A DNA stretch of 64,000 nucleotides, taken from positions 22,962,001-23,026,000 of the forward strand of contig NC_135365.1 of NCBI RefSeq assembly GCF_051622035.1, in the 5' to 3' direction. How positions within the stretch are numbered: position 1 is the stretch's first letter; the number at the start of each line of letters is the position of its first letter. Below are positions 33,146 through 43,740 of the stretch, in pieces. Source of the DNA: Arctopsyche grandis. Taxonomy: Eukaryota; Arthropoda; Insecta; Trichoptera; Hydropsychidae. The translations under genes and the position numbers were made by a program. The notes under the pieces are model-generated. The model searched no databases. It was not told where the DNA came from and worked only from the letters and a program-made list of their open reading frames with translations.

Positions 33146-34234
33146 ATATAAAAGCGTCGCATAGTAATAATATATGTACATATCGTTGAATAGATAAAAA
33201 CACACAACTTTGCCCCGAAGTTCCGTGAATGGCTATTATAATAGAATTTATGCAGTGGTCAATTTTTTTGGTCAGCCCTTCCATATATAAAACTATTATG
33301 CCAAGTATAAATATCTAAATGCGATGGGGTGACTTGCCAAAACAGCTCAATCGTGAATTAGAATTATATGAAGATTTTCCGTATTTTGTTTTACTTTTTT
33401 ATAAAAGGAAGTCATAATCTAAACTCTCCCCCATTTGTGAGGGCGATACGTTTCCGAGTCAAAATGAAATTGACTCGGATTTGTAACGACATACTTACAC
33501 ATGCCCGAAAAAAATGCAACACATTCGCAAATGCACCAGAAATCATGTAAAGAATAACCCCTCGGGGACGTAGGGGCACGAACCCCTATTTGGGGGTTGC
33601 GAGATTAACATTTCACGGTGTTGTGGTCTCATTTTCTACGTGTTTCCGTCATACATACACACATATACATACATATACTCATTCCCCATAATACCTTACC
33701 GCGAATTCCATTTCGGAAATCTTTAAATTGTACTGGGCCGACTTCCCGGTACATTTTTTTTTATTTCTCCTGACGCACGATTTCCGCAGTCTGTCGTCGA
33801 AAATATATTATAAAATTTCGAGGACGATTTTCTCGCGTTTAGTCTCGACGGTTTGGACAGTTGTTTGTGTGTGTGTTTGTTGGGTTAAGTATCGCGTCCG
33901 CAGTTGTTCTATTGTTTTTATCATTGTTGAAATTCAACACGTGAACATATCATTGTTCGCTAGCATAGAGTTTGCCCGTGGAAATAATTAATTGCTAGTA
34001 CGTGAGTCCGTCGACGCGGTTTAAGCGTTAACTGGAAACCTAACTCGAAAACTGACGAAAGCGTAAATTAAAATTTTTCTTTTTCTATCACACGCTAATG
34101 TGCTTTTTAACTTTGGTTTGGAGTTTGGAACAAACTTATTGTACATATGTATGCTTTATTGGAATATATAAATATTTAATGCATATTATTTTATTTTATT
34201 ATTTTTACGTACATATTTTTTAATTTTGTTTCAT
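33146..34234. other. gene-free spacer
   Basis: A CpG-richer stretch at 33400-34030 contains a short inverted repeat, AACCCC-TATTT-GGGGTT (33580-33596). No coding evidence beyond short frames. Microsatellite motifs lie near 33650-33680. Confidence 0.4.
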
Positions 34235-34527
34235 AGAACATTAACAGATCGCTCCAAAACGACATTCAAGATCAATCAATATATATATAGATATAAGCAT
34301 TTTTACAATGCCACTTCATTCAAACAAGTACAGTGCCATCTATGGGGAAATTTTACAGCACTTTATATTAAATTTGCGAATAGTTTGAGGTTAACAAGAG
34401 AGATAGAAAAGGAGATGTCAGTTTTTCAATGAAAATCAGAGAAATTTGCAAAATAGTGGGACTCGTACCCGTGATTACTCGCTCGAAAGCATAATATGCT
34501 AACCACTAGTTCCCGCCGCTGGTTGTA
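34235..34527 (-). mobile_element. tRNA-derived SINE, head type B
   Basis: On the minus strand the head is CAGCGGCGGGAACTAGTGGT, then GCATATTATGCTTTCGAGCG. The core is shortened. The 3' end has the hairpin region CGTTTTGGAGCGATCTGTTA near 34241-34262, with one arm mutated. It lies 10 bp from a second SINE in the same orientation. Confidence 0.65.
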
Positions 34528-34536
34528 CATATACAT

Positions 34537-34997
34537 ATACCAGAAAGGCCTAACAAGTAAACCCCAATGCGCCTTCCTGGCCAATTATAAACATCGATAT
34601 ACAATTTTTAGAATAATTTTAACAAAGCGTTATAGAGACATCTATCGATACATTTTTTTTGATAAGCTTACATTTACGGGTCATTTTTTTATATATATAT
34701 CATCTTATTTCGAGATGCTGAAGGACTCAAAATTTGCGAGACATTTATGGACAAATTTGCAGCATTTTTATCCGAATCAGTGAAATCGGAGATGCTAAAC
34801 TCGAAAATTGCGATAAATTGGTTAAGCTTGCCAATTGGTTGGAAATCAGATAAATTGACAAACTCTGATAGGATACGATTGACCTGGAGTCACAAACCAA
34901 GGTCTGGCCAGTAACGGGAATCTGGTGGGACTCGAACTTGTGACCACTCTGCTTGAAAGCATTATATACTAACTACTAGTCCACGCCGCTAGTTATT
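34537..34997 (-). mobile_element. SINE with type B head and CCAGGAAGG-type tail
   Basis: The head (minus strand, from 34997) is CGGCGTGGACTAGTAGTTAG, followed by GAGTTCGAGTCCCACC, a B-box-like motif. The core contains GGTTTGTGACTCCAGGTCAA and CTGATTTCC. The 3' tail at 34540-34580 is a stem-loop with arms CCAGGAAGGC and GGCCTTTCTGG and loop ending ACTTGTTA. Type A SINEs at 41117 and 61228 carry this tail, so head and tail types are shuffled here. Homology to the copy at 45489 continues past the head to about 35050. Confidence 0.65.
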
Positions 34998-36592
34998 ACT
35001 CTAGTAGACGTAGAATATCCATTAGAGAAGTTATCAAGACAAAAACTACTATGTAGAGAATGTTTAATGATTTCATATATGTACATACATATGTCCATAA
35101 ATAAATATGTTTATTAAAATGTATTTCATTATTAAATAAAGGAATTTATTATAAATAAACTATTATGTATTCATAAATTAAATTTGGCAATATTGAAGGT
35201 ATTTTTATGTTTTTTTGAAATATTTATAAAAGTTTATATTATACATAAGTAGAATGTGTGTTTAGGATCGTAATAAAAATTCTAGCAATTATGCTAATTT
35301 TTGTTAAAAGCTGATTCTTTTCGGTTGATGCTTTTGAGAAATGTTATATGCATGTGTAAATTATGTAAAGTTAATATCCGTGTATGAATTATAATTTATT
35401 TTGTCGTTGATTCAATGAAAAAAATATCGTCTAATCTATTATGAATCAGTTTAGAAACCGTCGTGTTAGTAAAATAGACCAGTTAAAGGCTAATGGTGAT
35501 AAAATATCCATTAGTTACCCGTGTAATTTTAATGGACAATTATTTTTGAACATGGTTAAAAGGCACATTAATGATTAATATTTTTACGTTGTAATAATAC
35601 AGTATTGACTTATTTTGTATGATGATAATATACATACATACATAGTAGTAGATTACCTTGAGTTAATTTGGTTATATTTCAACGTCCGAATTTAATTATC
35701 TTTCCGATATGTATGAATATTTATTGACTGTAGACTTTTTTTGTGGTTTCAAAGCACCGTCGATTGTATGACTTCAATCGATTCACACTTCTTAGTAATA
35801 AGTTTAGTAATGCTTAATGTGACCAATTAGTTGGTTACGTAATGGAGTTTATTTATGAAAATACATAAATTCGGTTAAAAATAGTCCGTCGGAAACATTA
35901 ATAGTTTCGTCAGTGGTACGCTTAAATATGCACATATTTAGATGTTCGCGGTGTTTTGTCCATATTATGCAGATGAAGCGACTGTTTCTACGCTTGGTAG
36001 TGACCACATGCGCGTCAATTGTTCTTGTTAACATTGAAATATAGGAAATTTTTGTTTTGACCAACGGCATCCGACGTCAATCACCGTTGATGGATTTCTT
36101 CTTCGGCCACTTTTTGTGGATGCCTATCGAAGGCCGACTCGAGTCGCGCAAACATCGCTAAATATGCATTAAAACTACATATATGTATGTATGTATGTAA
36201 GTGTTGGTGTGTCGATTGAATGGGAATTTTGAAAAATTCAAACAATTCAAATGATGATGACAGTGGTGATTAGACCCGATCGTTGCTTTTACTCATCATT
36301 GTAATGGAATAAAAGGTGCGTAATTATTGGGCAATGAGGATTTGGCGAAGTGCTTCTTGACAGCGAAGATTAGCTTTTTTGTGACCCGAATGAAATAAAT
36401 GGTATAATTGTTGTTGTTTTTTTTTTAATCTTAATATGCCTATTTTCAATTTGAATTTATTTCGGTTCAAGTTTGTAGAGTTGAGCCAGAATTATGATTG
36501 GTAGCCAATACACTAGAAAAAAGATATATCAATAGATTTACAAATGCGTCAATTTGATTTTTTTAAAGTAATTTTATACGATACTAGCTGAA
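34998..36592. other. gene-free AT-rich spacer
   Basis: 34998-35050 matches 46226-46276 (shared AGAGAAGTTATCAAGACA-type block), an extension of the adjacent SINE. The rest, 35050-36592, shows no gene or named repeat. A (TATG)n run is at 36180-36200; the 73-codon minus frame at 35849-36070 is unsupported. Confidence 0.4.
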
Positions 36593-36950
36593 CCTGGTAT
36601 GCGTTGCAATGCCAGAATAAAGCATGCAATTCCTGTTCCTGTTCCCGTTTTAAGTGATGGTTAGAGCTCTAATAACGTCTCTTCAACGCCGTGTCGTCAT
36701 AAACCAACTGGTAACGTGGTTACCAACGAACTCATTTCCTTGACTAGACAATGGCGCTTCAAACTATCGCGTCGGTAAAATCGTTATTACGAATATTATT
36801 ATTAAGAGGCTTTATCCCGTTTTTTTTCACAGTAAGCTTCCCGGACATGCAGACAACAAGTACTGAAAGTTCCATCGTAATGGGTTGAGTTGTTTAGGAG
36901 CCTATACGAGACAGACAGACAGACAAACAGACATTCAATTTTATATAGAT
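36593..36950 (+). repeat. dispersed repeat with ACTAGCTGAACC end, copy 2
   Basis: It starts ACTAGCTGAACCTGG, continues CGTTGCAATGCC and GCATGCAATTCCTG, and ends with GACAGACAGACAGAC and TTTTATATAGAT. Same family as 31577-31871, opposite orientation. Closely similar ends occur in many arthropod genomes; the class is left open. Confidence 0.6.
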
Positions 36951-37467
36951 ATGTACATATGTCGATATACAGATATTCTCAGAAATTATAAAAGTCAATA
37001 AATTATGTTAGTTTGAACTGCCAGAACTTGTTAGTTAAATAGATTTAAGAAAGTTGAGGAATGCTGTTCAAGATTCTTTTAAAAAATGCTTGATTGTTTT
37101 TGCAGATTGATTATTAGTTTTCCAGGCAATTCAGACAACCCAAAATATAATACATATTAGACGGCATTATTTAAATTTTTTGTTATTAAAAATAAATAAT
37201 TTAAATTCAAAAAAATCTGACTACGCTTTCTTTTGAAAAATCACTGATATTTTTGCATTGGAACATCACATTACGTATTGATTAATATCATTATATGATA
37301 GCTAGTTCAAGTATATTCTTTAAAGCTGAAGTTTGCGAATCAAATTGTCAAAAAAACAAAATTTTTGTCAAAAAAATTAAAGCAAAAAACCGCTTTGATT
37401 AAGTCGAGATATCAAATTGGAAAGATCTTGCCTGTTGAAAGTGCGAGTGGATAGCATTTGAATATAC
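36951..37467. other. gene-free AT-rich spacer
   Basis: No gene or repeat was recognised apart from short simple-sequence motifs. Confidence 0.4.
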
Positions 37468-37665
37468 TTAGAAATAATTACTGGTAGCAAACCACATGTC
37501 TTGAGGACTTTTAGCTTTCGCATACAAAAACATCAAAAAGTTGTACTTTGTCATGAGAATCACAATCTCGATCTTGGGCTCAACCAAACCGTTGAAGATG
37601 TCTCGTACGGGTGGTCCCTCATAGGGGTTAACAACTTCCGAGCGTTTTTTCAATAGAACCAAAAA
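37468..37665 (-). pseudogene. unrecognised codon-biased protein fragment
   Basis: About 60 codons ending at a TAA (37468). The stretch includes RSEVVNPYEGPPVRDIFNGL and then KIEIVILMTKYNFLMFLYAK. It has C/G-rich third positions (TAC, AAC, GAG, AAG, ATC), which stands out from the AT-rich surroundings and from neighbouring shadow frames. There is no ATG at the start and an in-frame stop lies just upstream. No convincing splice acceptor is visible, so it may be a pseudogene remnant or a terminal exon. The family was not recognised. Confidence 0.4.
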
Positions 37666-38286
37666 TTAACTTTTGAAGAAATTCTAACGAAATAACCGCA
37701 ACTAATTGTCATTAATTTTCATAAGGCGGGTTGTCAGGGTTTGTCGCTCCATGACACATGGGGTCTTGATTCAACTAATTGCATGATGGAGTGTGTGTAC
37801 GTATTTGGAAGGATGCACATGTGGGAAACAAATACATCCTTTTTAAAAGTGTACACTTAATATGTACATATGTATATTTACGTTTGTTGTTTTTTTTTTT
37901 CGGTAATACGCTTGGACAGAGATCATCGATCAACAAAAGATTGCGTTCGACGCGCGTTGACTCAACCGTTTGAATATTCATAAGTTATGTACAATGTTGA
38001 ATGCTTAAAATATAACGTGAAATAGTAGGAATATCTCGTAGTGGATTTCAATCGATCAATTGAAAGAATTGCATATGTATGAACTCAAGTAAAAGATTAT
38101 CAATAGATCGATTTATATTGGTTCAAAATTCGTATATACGTATATTTGTAAGTTCTTCTTTATGTATGTTTTTCGACCTGATGTACATTATTTATGTATA
38201 AGATAAATCTCCAGATGTTATTTATGTATATATAAAATTTTTTGGATGGTTTCAGTAGGTACAAGTGCCTTTGTTTTATAGCCTTA
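37666..38286. other. gene-free AT-rich spacer
   Basis: Contains TATG/TACA motifs (37860-37875, 38130-38180) and opposing short frames at 37775-37981 that are shadows of each other. Nothing else was recognised. Confidence 0.4.
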
Positions 38287-38532
38287 GTAGTGTTTTTACC
38301 CGGCTTCGCTCGGTATTTGTAATATAAACAGCATAAACATGGCGAAACTAATGTAAATATTCATTTGTTTTTTAATTAAATTTATTTGAATCGAAAAAAA
38401 ATAATATTCAACCATATATCGATATTGTTGTCATGAAACTTTGATTTGTAATCGATGCTCCCAACCAAATATATTTACATAAATACTTACATATGTAGTT
38501 ACAAAGTCTCTTTCGAAATTATATATTAGATA
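38287..38532 (+). repeat. short intact copy of the ACCCGGCTTCGCTC repeat family
   Basis: 246 bp, with left end TTTTTACCCGGCTTCGCTCG and GTAATATAAAC, and right end ACAAAGTCTCTTTCGAAATT ... TTAGATA. It lacks the minisatellites present in the copy at 22675-24875 and so shows the basic unit. Non-coding. Confidence 0.65.
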
Positions 38533-38953
38533 GGCTTTCAGAATTGATATATACATACATACATACATACATATATACAATTATTAATTTTTATGCTAAT
38601 TTTACCCCATAAAAAACAAAAAATCTACATGTAAGATTCTTAGCAATACATACATATGTATATATGTATGTAGTTGTATTTATGAGAAACAAAAAAAATG
38701 TAGACAACTCTAATACACATACATAGATGTCAGTAAAAATCTTTTGAACTGAAAATAAATAGTTTATCAAAAGTTCAAATACGCTCATTTGATTTTATCA
38801 AATTTAAAATTTAGCAGTAATTATTAATAAATAAAATTGTTGAGATAATTTTGTACGAAATATAGACAGTCAATCACTTTATCTTTTATTAAACTGATTT
38901 ATCAGTTAGAAATTGAGCACGATTCAACAAAATCATTAAAATACCGTAGATAT
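38533..38953. other. gene-free AT-rich spacer
   Basis: A (TACA)n tract at 38560-38577 and AT-rich sequence. The 65-codon minus frame at 38591-38788 is low complexity and unsupported. Confidence 0.4.
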
Positions 38954-39262
38954 TGTAACGTAGGATTACGAGAGAGAGTATTCGCTGTCTAATTTCCGGG
39001 GGGTGAACAATGGAGACCCCCGAATTGGCCTAACGGGACTCAGTAAGTGGCCGCTAGAATTCTCAGAACCAGGGCAAGAGCGTGAGACTCACTTAAAACT
39101 GTACGTGCCTAAACAATATATACATTAATGGAGCGGGGAGGCTGTGGTGAGCAACTTGTCCTTTATAAGAAGGTACATACGCTATATCAAGATTATTCAG
39201 GAGCAAGCGCTGGTTACGTGTGGTCTTTCATTTGGATCCTTAACTCACCCTTACGCAAAAAT
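38954..39262 (+). repeat. LTR-like repeat (probable solo LTR), copy 2
   Basis: It starts TGTAACGTAGGATTACG and contains GTACGTGCCTAAACAAT, GTGAGCAACTTG and CCTTTATAAGAAGGTAC (TATA motif), ending near CCCTTACGCAA. The order matches the minus-strand repeat at 20260-20552. It ends immediately before a Tigger element. The final CA is not preserved. Confidence 0.5.
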
Positions 39263-39614
39263 ATATACAGTGTACTCTCGATTACCCTGGTGCGGATTAT
39301 CCGTGCTAGAAAAATATTAATTAATTTTAATTTTTTTTTTCTTATATGATAATGAGACGCACCGATTGATTGCAACCGTAAACACGCGTGTTATTTGAAG
39401 CAAATGATGTCAGACAGAGTTATTTTTCGTTCCCTTTTTAAATGTATTTTACTATTGCGTCAAAATTTTTCAACAAGTGCGTGTATTCAGAGCAGATTTT
39501 TTCGAACATACGTATGTTTAATTACTATCAATAACTTTGTGTTTGAAATTGTTTTCTTTGGTATTTACTCGAAAATATTTCAGATTTACATACCTGCACG
39601 AAATATAGTTAAAC

Positions 39615-39930
39615 AAAAAAAATAAGTTAGAGGCGTTCGCGAGAGATTGTGATAGTTCTGCAGGTCCTTTGAAACGAAAAAGGATGAAAATGTCAAGATA
39701 CGAAGATTTGGATGCAGCTATACTCATGTTTATTTATTTATTTTTTTATTTAATTTACACAAAGAAGGCCTAACAGGTAAACCCATAGTTAAATAAAAAG
39801 TGAGCAGAAAGAATATCAATTAGCGTTCAAATGTGTATGGAAACAGCCAAGTTGTTCCATGAAAAATTAGGATTAGTAGACAACTTCAATGCTTCGTTTG
39901 GCTGGTTGACTAGATTTTTTTATATATTAG
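39615..39930 (+). pseudogene. Tigger/pogo transposase remnants (CENP-B-type helix-turn-helix)
   Basis: Before the insertion, EAFARDCDSSAGPLKRKRMK and then YEDLDAAIL match the end of the first DNA-binding helix-turn-helix and the linker of CENP-B/Tigger proteins. After it, METAKLFHEKLGLVDNFNAS and FGWLTRF match the second (CENP-B/HTH_Tnp) domain. The two parts are in different frames and separated by a SINE-type tail. The DDE catalytic domain is missing. Nonfunctional. Confidence 0.7.
39728..39785 (-). mobile_element. SINE/LINE tail inserted in the Tigger element
   Basis: On the minus strand the unit reads TTTACCTGTTAGGCCTTC, then TTTGTGTAAATTAAATAAAA and an AATAAATAAATAAA tail. It is the 3' terminal part of the CCAGGAAGG-type family (compare 51240-51345), extremely 5' truncated. 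It separates the two transposase fragments, so it inserted after the Tigger. Confidence 0.55.
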
Positions 39931-40155
39931 CAACAGTAGTACTAACTAAAGGTACTAACGGCCACATATCTACTTAACTATAAGCGTTTTTCTTAATAAA
40001 TTATGAGTATTAAAATTTATGAAACAAAAATTTGTGTTGTTAATATGATATTATACTCGAAACCAAGTTAAAATTTGATGATTCGGATTATCCGTGTTTT
40101 TTAATTATCCGTGCCCTCCCTCCCCAGCATTAGCCCGGATAATCGAGAGTGTACG

Positions 40156-41116
40156 GTATCTAGGAATGATTTAATCGTATAGGTTGTTATTTAAATATTT
40201 TGAAATTTATATAGACATCTTATTCTGATTTTATGTGCAATTTTGGGGCCGGGAAACTATCCTTTAAGTTTATCAGAAGATGAAAAGGCAATGAGTACTA
40301 TCATATATTCCACATTAAGAAACCGAAAATGCATAATTGTCGATAAAAAGTTCCGGAATCGATCGCAAAAGGGCCACTGTTATAAATCTTTCGCGTTTGC
40401 CGATAAATCATATTAATTAGAATTTGGTATAATGTACGGCCTCGCTTTGACACCAGCGACAAGACCGAAAGTAACGCCAATTTATTTATTGCCGACCCCT
40501 GATCTCGGCCGGGTCTCGTCTCTAATCAAACCCGAGAGAAAGAGACCCAAAAGAAGTATCTGGATAGGCTTATAAAACTGGTTCGATGTGGTAATAATGT
40601 ACGAGAGTGTGCGTATTGATTCGAACGTGTCTCTTAATCGGCTTCTTTCGGATGATACTTTATCGGCTCGGTCGTGTGTGATCTCGTCTCGTATGCATAG
40701 GAAAGGGTCAATTTGAAATACATACATATGTATGTATGCGCTATCATTTGTAAATAATGTTGTTTTTATTTGGAGATTGATTGTTTATCCCCGTGCTGTC
40801 GTGCAAATGGAATGATCGTTTCAATGTATGATTAGTTTGTTAGAAATGTGCGTTTATGTATCATTAATTTGCATGCTAACTATTTACTGTAGTATTGTAA
40901 AGAGAAAGTACTAATTTGAATGATATTTATGGCAATTTTACTTGCAATATTATAACCTGATAAATTATTGGAGGCTTTGGTTTGTATATACATACCTACA
41001 TATATATATAAGCTGAAATTTATACGCAGAACATTAAGGTCAGAAATTTTTGGCAAATTTATATTAAAATTAATATTTCATTTCCACTATGAACATATTT
41101 TTTTTATATATACAAA
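40156..41116. other. gene-free spacer
   Basis: A CpG-richer segment at 40440-40735 shows no ORF with domain content. Microsatellites lie at 40720-40740 and 40985-41010. No repeat family was recognised. Confidence 0.4.
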
Positions 41117-41465
41117 TATACCAGGAAGGCCGTACAGGTTCAGAAAACTCGTAATTAAGGAGACATCTTTGAATTGTATATAAATTTTATTGTACATTAA
41201 TCATAATCAAATAGTTGTGACATGGTAGGTAGGAAGGTTTTTAGCCAATTTAATCGGGAACCGTTTCGACAATGAAATCAGAAAAATTGGCAAAACTCTG
41301 ATAGGAAACGATCGACCTGGAGTCACAAATATTCAAGTCTGACCAGCAGCACTACAGATATACAAAGAAAAATTATTTTCAATCGATGTCACCTCATGGG
41401 ATCGAACCCGGCGCCTCTTGGTGCTAGGCAGAAGCTTAACGACCGAGCTATGCTTCTGGCATAAC
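41117..41465 (-). mobile_element. tRNA-derived SINE, head type A
   Basis: On the minus strand the A box is TAGCTCGGTCGTTA (41437-41450) and the B box GGGTTCGATCCC (41398-41409), separated as in tRNAs. The head is about 70 nt, followed by a core with ACTCCAGGTCGATCG and CTGATTTCATTG. The 3' end has GGCCTTCCTGG (41121-41131), but the 5' partner arm of the stem is lost. Not a tRNA gene: no mature acceptor stem is evident and the body is SINE-like. Confidence 0.75.
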
Positions 41466-41519
41466 GGGTTGCCCTTATATGTACATATAGAATATATGAT
41501 ATAGAAATTTACAGATTAT

Positions 41520-41756
41520 AATTTTTTGTAATCATATTCAAATAGTGGTTACATAGTGGGTAGTATATGGTTTTGTCGATTTGATGAGATAAATCATGAA
41601 GAAACGATTGACTTGGAGTCATAAGTATCCAAGTCTGACTAGCAGCACTATAGATTATACTCGGAGTGAACTTTTTCAGAGATCAATCTAGTACTTGAAC
41701 CCGGGAATCTCTCAGTGGTTGCGTTAATGCCAACCACCGAGAGGGTTTTGAATATT
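41520..41756 (-). mobile_element. tRNA-derived SINE, head type A, tail lost
   Basis: Head near 41756-41690 with GGTTGGCATTAACGC and GGGTTCAAGTAC (degenerate B box). The core includes ACTCCAAGTCAATCG and ends near CACTATTTGAATATGAT without the terminal stem-loop. It lies next to and in the same orientation as the SINE at 41117-41465. The motif TGGCATTAACGCAACCACTG is partly repeated around 41855-41880. Confidence 0.6.
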
Positions 41757-42859
41757 GCATTGAAATATTTCTCTTTGATGAAACTTAAATGATACTCGTA
41801 GAGCAATTTTTTAGATACATATTTTAGTTGTTGTTAAATTCAGTATTTTTATGTTGGTGTTAACGTAACCACCGAGCTAATTGAATATTGCATTGAAATG
41901 TTTTAACTTTGATGAAATTTTAAAAACACTCGTAAGGAATTTTTTTTAGATAAATATTTTAGCTGTTCTTATATTCAGTATTCTTATATTATTTTGTATG
42001 GAGTAAATATTTTTTCTTCTTTTGTACAAATAGATTGAAATTTAAAATGTAAAAGGTATGTGATGAACATACATATATATGTATGTATCATAAAGGTACA
42101 TCATTTTTTTCACCTCTACTACTCAACGAAAATGATATTTAACCATTGTGACAACTTTATATTATACTTGGAACAAAAACATCATATTAGTGAGATGGAA
42201 TGAACGGTAGCTGTACTAGATCTCCGAAGCGCTTGAAAGCATTATTAATCATACAGTACAAGAACTTTTTATTTTTAATTAAATTTCATAAAAAAAAATT
42301 AAATTATACATATTTTTAAACAACCTGACAGTGTTTTTAAGCAAACTACATATACAGTGGTTCCTAACGGGGGGTGCGAGAAAGCATATTAGGGGGGTGC
42401 GGGAGGCGTTTCTAACAATATAATTTTAGTTTTGATATATTTGAGAACTATTTTAATATTCAATGACATCGGCTATTTTTTTTCACGACGAAATCGCTTG
42501 GGTAGCAATTACTATAATAATAATATTTTTAATGGTAGGATATCGCCTAAAGCTCTCCTAATTTCTCGCAAATAATGATGACAGTTTTCTCAGAATATGC
42601 ACACCATCGTCTCCACTAGTATACTGTTTACAATTGTTTTTGCGACAGTGGCAGATAGCAAAAAACTATAGATAGATAGATAGCAAAAAACTTCTTGAGA
42701 CTGGCATGTGTACACACACGAAAGTTCGATTGCAAACGTTATCTACCAATTTAAAGCAGAAACAAATACATACATACTAAATTGTTCAGTGATTTTGAAG
42801 TACATATTATTATTATTTTATACGTTCTTTTTAATTATTATTTAATTGACCGTAGTAAA
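41757..42859. other. gene-free spacer
   Basis: A direct repeat of about 80 bp is seen between 41750-41840 and 41880-41970 (GAATATTGCATTGAAAT and following sequence). At 42355 CAGTGGTTCCTAACGGGG resembles a hAT end, but no matching right end was found. A (GATA) run lies at 42668-42682. No gene. Confidence 0.4.
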
Positions 42860-42985
42860 CCCCGCCATGTCAAGGCCCGGGGCGCGCCAAGGGCGAAGGC
42901 TCGGGATGCGTCGGGGGCGAAGGCCTAGGGCGCGCCAGGGGTGAAGGCCTGGGGGGGATGTCGGGGGCGAAGGCCGGGGGTGAAT
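42860..42985 (+). repeat. short GC-rich minisatellite
   Basis: Four units of about 25 bp around GGGCGAAGGC or GGGTGAAGGC, the complement of the GGGCTTCGCCC-type cores at 22941-23709. It ends GGGGGTGAATCCGTGAA; the large array also ends GGGGGTGAATCCATTGAA (24704-24721). This suggests a second, small minisatellite in the same repeat family. Confidence 0.7.
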
Positions 42986-43249
42986 CCGTGAAGTTAAATT
43001 TAATAAAACAAAAACAAATGAATATTCAATTTTTTTTTTATTTTTCCAAAGAAATTTATTCATTTTAAACACACATATTACAAATATATAAATAAATCCG
43101 CCAAACTATAACAAATAGTTTGTTGGCGGAGAGACCTCTCTTAAATATAAGTATTATATCTATGTACATACCTGCTATGTCTATCTAAATTAATGACTCG
43201 GCTTTATCCCCACCATTGTGGTGACAAATCCGCGACACCACAAACAGTT

Positions 43250-43405
43250 TGCTTTCTTATATACACATACATACATATATATACACATACATACACACAT
43301 ACATACATGTATATATAAACATATACACATACACCTATAAATACATATATATACACACACATATATACATACATACACGTAAATACATACACACATACAT
43401 ATATG
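43250..43405. repeat. TACA/TATACACA microsatellite tract
   Basis: Mixed ACATACAT, ATATACAC and related dinucleotide and tetranucleotide repeats. All frames here (for example 43190-43452 minus) are Y/I/C/V-rich artefacts. Confidence 0.9.
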
Positions 43406-43740
43406 TTATTATTATTATAATAGTTGTATACTTTATTTAAACTTTGCAACACATTAATGAATTTACAATAAACCTAAACAATTCAGCTCCTTCTTATATA
43501 AATCTAACATAATATTTTTTAATTTTTGTTTAATGGCTAATTTACTTAATTTTTTGGTTTCTTTTAACAATGGTATCTTGTTAAATATTTTAGGCACTAC
43601 ATATTTTCGTATTCTTTGTCCATAATAATTATTATGTTATGGCTGATAAAGTTTACCTTCCTGTCGAATAAAAAAATTTTGCACAACCAGTGTTTTGTGG
43701 TCATTACCATAAAACTGTTCAATAGCTATAGAGTAATTTA
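43405..43740 (-). pseudogene. LINE ORF2 C-terminal fragment with (TAA)n tail
   Basis: On the minus strand YYGQRIRKYVVPKIFNKIPL, then LSKLAIKQKLKNIML, ends at a stop near 43470. This matches the LINE ORF2 C-terminal pattern of a conserved R-Y--P--WN-LP followed by a K-rich tail. Upstream IAIEQFYGNDHKTLVVQNFF lies in another frame. The unit ends in AATAATAATAATAAC. It is a third LINE type in the window, 5' truncated. Confidence 0.55.

Larger units (their letters stand above)
39268..40155 (+). mobile_element. Tigger/pogo-like DNA transposon
   Basis: The left terminal repeat CAGTGTACTCTCGATTACCC and the right end, read on the minus strand, TACACTCTCGATTATCCGG, are imperfect inverted repeats with repeated GGATTATCCG motifs, typical of Tigger/pogo elements. 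TA precedes the left end as expected for TA target duplication; the right end is mutated. It carries transposase DNA-binding domain remnants and an inserted SINE-type tail. Confidence 0.75.

Noticed and set aside
41398..41450. tRNA gene with good A and B boxes
   Set aside because: The boxes sit in the head of a SINE with a core and tail shared by other copies, and the flanking bases do not form a proper acceptor stem.
42355..42420. hAT end CAGTGGTTCCTAACGGGG
   Set aside because: Only one terminus is visible; no inverted partner or target duplication was found within reach.
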